From positions 1 through 43,522 of the forward strand of contig CALEHY010000022.1 in NCBI GenBank assembly GCA_937876375.1: DNA of 43,522 nt, read 5' to 3'. Position 1 is the stretch's first letter. Each line of letters opens with the position of its first letter. Positions 39,699 to 43,522 of this stretch are shown piece after piece. A program made the position numbers and the translations under genes. The DNA is from an uncultured Clostridia bacterium. GTDB taxonomy: Bacteria > Bacillota > Clostridia > Oscillospirales > Acutalibacteraceae. Below the pieces are notes generated by a model. That model was given only the letters and a program-made list of their open reading frames with translations, did no database searches and had not been told where the DNA came from.

Positions 39699-42356
39699 AT
39701 GAAGGAATATCTCAAAAATTACGATGAGGTCCTAGACCAAATCAATGCCACAGAGGGTGGACTATCCTCTGCAGAGGCAGAAAAAAGATTGGAACAAAAC
39801 GGCAAGAACAAGCTTGCAGAGGGTAAAAAGGACTCCCTAATCAAACGTTTCCTATCCCAGCTTGCTGATCCAATGATTATCATTCTTATCGCTGCAGCTG
39901 TTGTATCTGCTATCACAGCAACATTTGGTGGCGAGGGTGAGGGCTACGCTGACGTTATCATCATTATGTTCGTAGTTATCATCAACGCTGTGCTAGGTGT
40001 ATATCAGGAGAGCAAAGCAGAAAAAGCTATCGAGGCTCTGCAAGAGATATCGGCAGCCACCAGCAAGGTCATCCGTGATGGCAAAATCATCGATATCAAG
40101 AGCGAGGATATCGTTATCGGTGATATCGTTGTACTAGAAGCTGGTGACAGTGTGCCTGCTGACTGTCGTATTATAGAATGTGCATCGATGAAGATTGAGG
40201 AATCAGCACTTACTGGTGAGTCTGTCCCAGTAGAAAAGACAGCTGATGCACTCACAACAGATACTGATGACGTGCCACTTGGCGACAGAAAGAATATGTG
40301 CTATATGGGCTCTGCTGTCGTATATGGCAGAGGTAAGGCTGTAGTAGTTGCAACTGGTATGGACACCGAGATGGGCAAGATTGCAGACGCTCTTACCAAC
40401 GCAAAGGAGAACGAAACTCCTCTACAAATCAAGCTAAATCAGCTTAGCAAAATCCTATCAATCGTAGTACTAGGCATATGCCTATTCATCTTCGCATTCG
40501 ATATCGTTAGAGCACTTATCGTTGGAGACAGCATCACATTGAGCTCTACACTAGAGTTCTTTATGGTAGCTGTATCACTTGCTGTTGCAGCAATTCCAGA
40601 GGGCTTGGCTGCTGTTGTAACAATCGTTCTATCCATCGGTGTTACAAAGATGAGCAAGCGCAACGCTGTTATCCGTCAGCTAACTGCTGTAGAAACACTT
40701 GGCTGTACACAGATTATCTGCTCTGACAAGACTGGTACCCTAACACAGAACAAGATGACTGTTGTTGAGTATCGTGGTAGCGACGAGAAGATGCTTGCTA
40801 CTGGTATGGCACTGTGCTGTGACGCAGAGCTACAAGAGGATGGCGCAGTAAAGGGTGAACCTACAGAGGCTGCACTTGTTGCATACGCTAACAAGCTGGA
40901 CCTAAAGAAATATGAGCTAGAAGAGACATTCCCTAGAGTTGGCGAGGCTCCATTCGACTCAGGCAGAAAGATGATGAGCACCATCCACAAGAGTGAACAC
41001 GGTTTCATTCAGTATACAAAGGGTGCTCCTGATATCGTGCTATCACTATGCACTAGCGCATATGTTGATGGCAAAAAGGTGCCAATGACTGATGAAATTA
41101 TGCAGAGCATTATGGAGTCAAACAAGGAGATGGCAGACAAGGCTCTTCGTGTGCTATGTCTTGCTATGAGAACATACAAAGATCAGCCATCAAACGATGC
41201 TAGTGAAATCGAGAACGACCTATGCTATGTTGGTCTAACTGGTATGATTGATCCAGTACGACCAGAGGTTGTCGACGCTATCAAGGAATGCAAGATGGCT
41301 GGTATCAGGCCAATTATGATTACTGGCGACCACAAGGACACAGCTGTTGCTATTGCAAAAGAGCTAGGTATCATCAATGACGCTAGTCAAGCAATCACTG
41401 GTGCAGAGCTAAACAAATTGTCCGATGAGGAGCTTGACGCTCAAATCGAGAACTACTCTGTATACGCTCGTGTTCAGCCAGAACACAAGGTTAGAATAGT
41501 TAACGCTTGGCAGAAGAAGGGCAAAATCACAGCAATGACTGGTGACGGTGTTAACGACGCACCATCAATCAAGAACGCTGATATCGGTGTTGGTATGGGC
41601 ATTACCGGCACAGACGTAACAAAGAATGTTGCTGATATGGTGCTTGCTGATGATAACTTTGCTACTATCGTATCTGCTGTTGAGGAAGGAAGAAGAATTT
41701 ACGACAATATCCGTAATTCTATCCAATTCCTACTATCATCAAATCTCAGTGAGGTTGTATCAATCTTTGTAGCAACACTACTTGGCTTTACACTATTTGA
41801 GCCAGTACACCTACTATGGATCAACCTAATTACTGACTGCTTCCCTGCTCTAGCACTTGGTCTAGAAAAGGGTGACCCAGACATTATGAGTCGCAGACCT
41901 AGAGATAGCCGTGAGGGTATCTTTGCTGGTGGGCTAGGTTTTGACGTTGCATGGCAAGGTATTATGGTAACAGTGCTAACACTTCTTGCATACGCATTTG
42001 GTACAAACGCTATCCACGGTGTTAATCTTGTACAGGGTGACGTCGAATTCATCCACCAGAACGGTATGACAATGGCATTCCTAACACTATCTATGGCAGA
42101 GATTTTCCACAGCTTCAATATGCGTTCACGCAGACAGAGTATACTAAAGATGGGTAGCATCAACTGGTATCTAGTAGGTGCTATGGTACTTTCACTCGTA
42201 CTATCAACAGTGGTTATCTATATCCCATTCCTACGAGTAGCATTCGATTTTGCTGCAATCAGCGCTACAGAATATGGCATCTCACTTGGTCTAGCATTCC
42301 TAGTTATCCCAATAACAGAAATTGTCAAGGCTATCCAAAGAAAGCTAAATAAATAA
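39699..42356 (+). CDS. P-type ATPase of the Ca2+/Mn2+ (type II) class
   Basis: 885 aa with the full P-type set: actuator TGES motif (ALTGESVPVE), the membrane PEGL motif (IPEGLAAVV), the phosphorylated D343 in DKTGTLT, MITGDHKDTA and GDGVNDAPS, and the C-terminal spans with NLITD. The N-terminal cation-ATPase domain and lack of heavy-metal CxxC domains place it with SERCA/PMR1-like pumps for Ca2+ or Mn2+. Automatic calling would say calcium pump, but the Mn2+-type riboswitch in its leader argues that manganese export is the real or main function. AAGGAGG lies 9 nt before the ATG. Ends at its own terminator. Confidence 0.93.
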   Translation: MKEYLKNYDEVLDQINATEGGLSSAEAEKRLEQNGKNKLAEGKKDSLIKRFLSQLADPMIIILIAAAVVSAITATFGGEGEGYADVIIIMFVVIINAVLGVYQESKAEKAIEALQEISAATSKVIRDGKIIDIKSEDIVIGDIVVLEAGDSVPADCRIIECASMKIEESALTGESVPVEKTADALTTDTDDVPLGDRKNMCYMGSAVVYGRGKAVVVATGMDTEMGKIADALTNAKENETPLQIKLNQLSKILSIVVLGICLFIFAFDIVRALIVGDSITLSSTLEFFMVAVSLAVAAIPEGLAAVVTIVLSIGVTKMSKRNAVIRQLTAVETLGCTQIICSDKTGTLTQNKMTVVEYRGSDEKMLATGMALCCDAELQEDGAVKGEPTEAALVAYANKLDLKKYELEETFPRVGEAPFDSGRKMMSTIHKSEHGFIQYTKGAPDIVLSLCTSAYVDGKKVPMTDEIMQSIMESNKEMADKALRVLCLAMRTYKDQPSNDASEIENDLCYVGLTGMIDPVRPEVVDAIKECKMAGIRPIMITGDHKDTAVAIAKELGIINDASQAITGAELNKLSDEELDAQIENYSVYARVQPEHKVRIVNAWQKKGKITAMTGDGVNDAPSIKNADIGVGMGITGTDVTKNVADMVLADDNFATIVSAVEEGRRIYDNIRNSIQFLLSSNLSEVVSIFVATLLGFTLFEPVHLLWINLITDCFPALALGLEKGDPDIMSRRPRDSREGIFAGGLGFDVAWQGIMVTVLTLLAYAFGTNAIHGVNLVQGDVEFIHQNGMTMAFLTLSMAEIFHSFNMRSRRQSILKMGSINWYLVGAMVLSLVLSTVVIYIPFLRVAFDFAAISATEYGISLGLAFLVIPITEIVKAIQRKLNK

Positions 42357-42376
42357 TCAAACAAACTATATGACTA

Positions 42377-42407
42377 ATGCCCATCATTCTTGATGGGCAT
42401 ATTTTTT
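42377..42407 (+). terminator. Terminator of the P-type ATPase gene
   Basis: A perfect 10-bp stem (42377-42386 with 42391-42400, loop TTCT) followed by six T (42402-42407). Confidence 0.9.
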
Positions 42408-42411
42408 AACT

Positions 42412-43386
42412 ATGAGAGTTGGAAATATTAACATTTCGGCATACAAGCACCAAAAACTTGTGTCTATAATTATCTATATACTAATTGCAAATTTTGTGAT
42501 AGGCATACTGTTCTTTATGATATCACATTCTGCAATCAGCTCCACTAAAAATCGTGACTACACCCACACCCAAGCAGAAATCAACACCACTGACGATATC
42601 TATTCTATCAAGGTAGCAGAGGACAAGGACAGAATATATGTGTTCTATCAGAACGCTGCTGTGCTAAATGTATACAATCTAAATGGTGATTTTCAGTGGG
42701 CTATAGCGATACCTAGAGAGCGAAATGGACTTGCTGATTTTCTATATAACGACGACAAAATATCACTATTTTGGTACAGTCAGTATGATTTTGACGCTAT
42801 CACTGGTGAATATATTGAATCTAGTGATGACTACGATTACGACTACGATGGTATGCTAATCGACTACGAAAAGAACGAAAAAGAGGCAGAGGCTCTTGGC
42901 TATCATTTTGCATTCTGTGACCTGTGGCACGATGATGGTAGATATATCGTAGACAAGCCAGACTATTACATACTAATTAATCCAATACTGGGCTGGGCAA
43001 TCGGATTTGGCAGTGGACTAATGATTGCACTAATTGCGCTAATTAATCGTTTTAAATCTATCGCTAGATACAAGATTGACAAGACCACCATAAACACTGG
43101 TCCAAGGCTACTTGGTATAATACTAAAAATGTATTTTGCTATCCAAATCACCTATGCCGTGTCAATAATACCAGTAATGTACAAATACCCAGACTCATCA
43201 ATGCCAATAGGCATTATGGGTATCGTGATAGTATTCATCGTGCTAGGTGTCATCATAGCTAATCTGGTAGAATCAAAACGCAAGCTACTAGACGCTAACG
43301 AAAAGCGCTACTTACAAAAATGGTCCGGCATCTGCATACTAGCTCTAGCACTGGACATAATCACAATGATTATTTCAACACTATAA
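42412..43386 (+). CDS. Unknown membrane protein
   Basis: 324 aa that I do not recognise. One membrane span near the N-terminus (about 16-38), then a beta-rich outside or inside domain with repeated hydrophobic-aromatic strands (IYVFYQNAAVLNVYNL, FQWAIAIPRE, ISLFWYSQYDF) that look like beta-propeller-type repeats, an acidic DDYDYDYDGM patch, and four more spans from about 190 to the end. The ATG lies only 4 nt after the T run of the preceding terminator and has no Shine-Dalgarno; no better start upstream keeps the first span, so translation may be weak or the transcript leaderless. Function unknown. Confidence 0.7.
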   Translation: MRVGNINISAYKHQKLVSIIIYILIANFVIGILFFMISHSAISSTKNRDYTHTQAEINTTDDIYSIKVAEDKDRIYVFYQNAAVLNVYNLNGDFQWAIAIPRERNGLADFLYNDDKISLFWYSQYDFDAITGEYIESSDDYDYDYDGMLIDYEKNEKEAEALGYHFAFCDLWHDDGRYIVDKPDYYILINPILGWAIGFGSGLMIALIALINRFKSIARYKIDKTTINTGPRLLGIILKMYFAIQITYAVSIIPVMYKYPDSSMPIGIMGIVIVFIVLGVIIANLVESKRKLLDANEKRYLQKWSGICILALALDIITMIISTL

Positions 43387-43455
43387 CCTAATGATAATTA
43401 AATAAAGTGTACCATGACAGGTATTTTTGGTGTTACGACAAGATTTAAAATGAAA

Positions 43456-43478
43456 ATTGAAAATGGAGAATTGAAAAT
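43456..43478. repeat. Short direct repeat in the 3' flank
   Basis: ATTGAAAAT occurs at 43456-43464 and again at 43470-43478, one copy every 14 bases. Such AT-rich tandem units are common in Clostridia intergenic regions. The rest of 43387-43505 shows no gene that I can support. Confidence 0.4.
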
Positions 43479-43505
43479 TAATGGTCTTGCAGACAGCAAT
43501 TATAA

Positions 43506-43522
43506 GCGGGCGGATGATATCC
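43506..43522. repeat. Half of a GC-rich palindrome cut by the window edge
   Basis: GCGGGCGGAT followed by GAT and ATCC: the visible arms pair (GGAT/ATCC) and the sequence would form a long hairpin if it continued with GCCCGC, as in a dispersed palindromic repeat. Only half can be seen. Confidence 0.3.

Noticed and set aside
41699..42163. Minus-strand reading frame of 154 codons
   Set aside because: Antisense shadow of the conserved membrane part of the P-type ATPase.
1..43522. CRISPR arrays, tRNA genes, insertion sequences, prophage or integrase genes
   Set aside because: No regularly spaced repeats, no tRNA-like T-loop plus acceptor pairs, and no transposase or integrase motifs were seen.

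Overview
The window looks like chromosome of an anaerobic, spore-forming Clostridia member, probably a gut Oscillospirales/Ruminococcaceae-type bacterium. The reasons are a moderate A+T content, a spoVAD gene, a class A RNase P RNA, a PerR-reverse rubrerythrin pair, a preQ1-type leader in front of queT, and many intracellular glycosidases for plant oligosaccharides. The genus is inference. I see no phage, insertion sequence, tRNA or CRISPR array. Leucine is mostly encoded by CTA, which is unusual.

Layout. 1-1700: a repeat fragment, a terminator and a PurF-like amidophosphoribosyltransferase that lacks its catalytic Cys. 1.7-6.7 kb (minus): an operon of DUF1653, an anion permease, GH4 alpha-galactosidase and GH2 beta-mannosidase. 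6.8-11 kb (plus): rubrerythrin, a CDF exporter with an Mn-type metal site, and GH31. 11.1-13.8 kb (minus): an unknown 7-TM protein, GH43 and a PHP hydrolase. 13.9-14.9 kb: perR and reverse rubrerythrin. 15.0-17.6 kb: a divergent TetM-like GTPase fused to a NYN (Rae1-like) nuclease domain, the most unusual gene here. 17.6-19.5 kb: GH43 and an MBL lipoprotein. 19.5-24.1 kb: two redox/housekeeping operons. 24.2-24.8 kb: queT with a preQ1-type leader. 24.8-30.3 kb: a second GH43 of the same type, divergent GH32 plus MFS, and GH3. 30.3-32.8 kb: a 48-aa membrane peptide, spoVAD and an acyltransferase. 32.8-35.1 kb: rnpB running straight into an aldolase-kinase pair. 35.2-39.5 kb: LCP protein, GH20 and a membrane M28 peptidase. 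39.5-43.4 kb: a Mn2+ (yybP-ykoY-like) riboswitch with a terminator switch, a P-type ATPase and an unknown membrane protein.

The glycosidases (GH2, GH4, GH31, three GH43, GH32, GH3, GH20) all lack signal peptides, so the cell seems to import short oligosaccharides and cut them in the cytoplasm. A second theme is peroxide and manganese: two rubrerythrins, PerR, two candidate Mn2+ exporters and a Mn2+ riboswitch. Most transcription units have clear sigma-A-type promoters with 16-18 nt spacers, and many are separated by strong hairpin terminators shared by converging genes.
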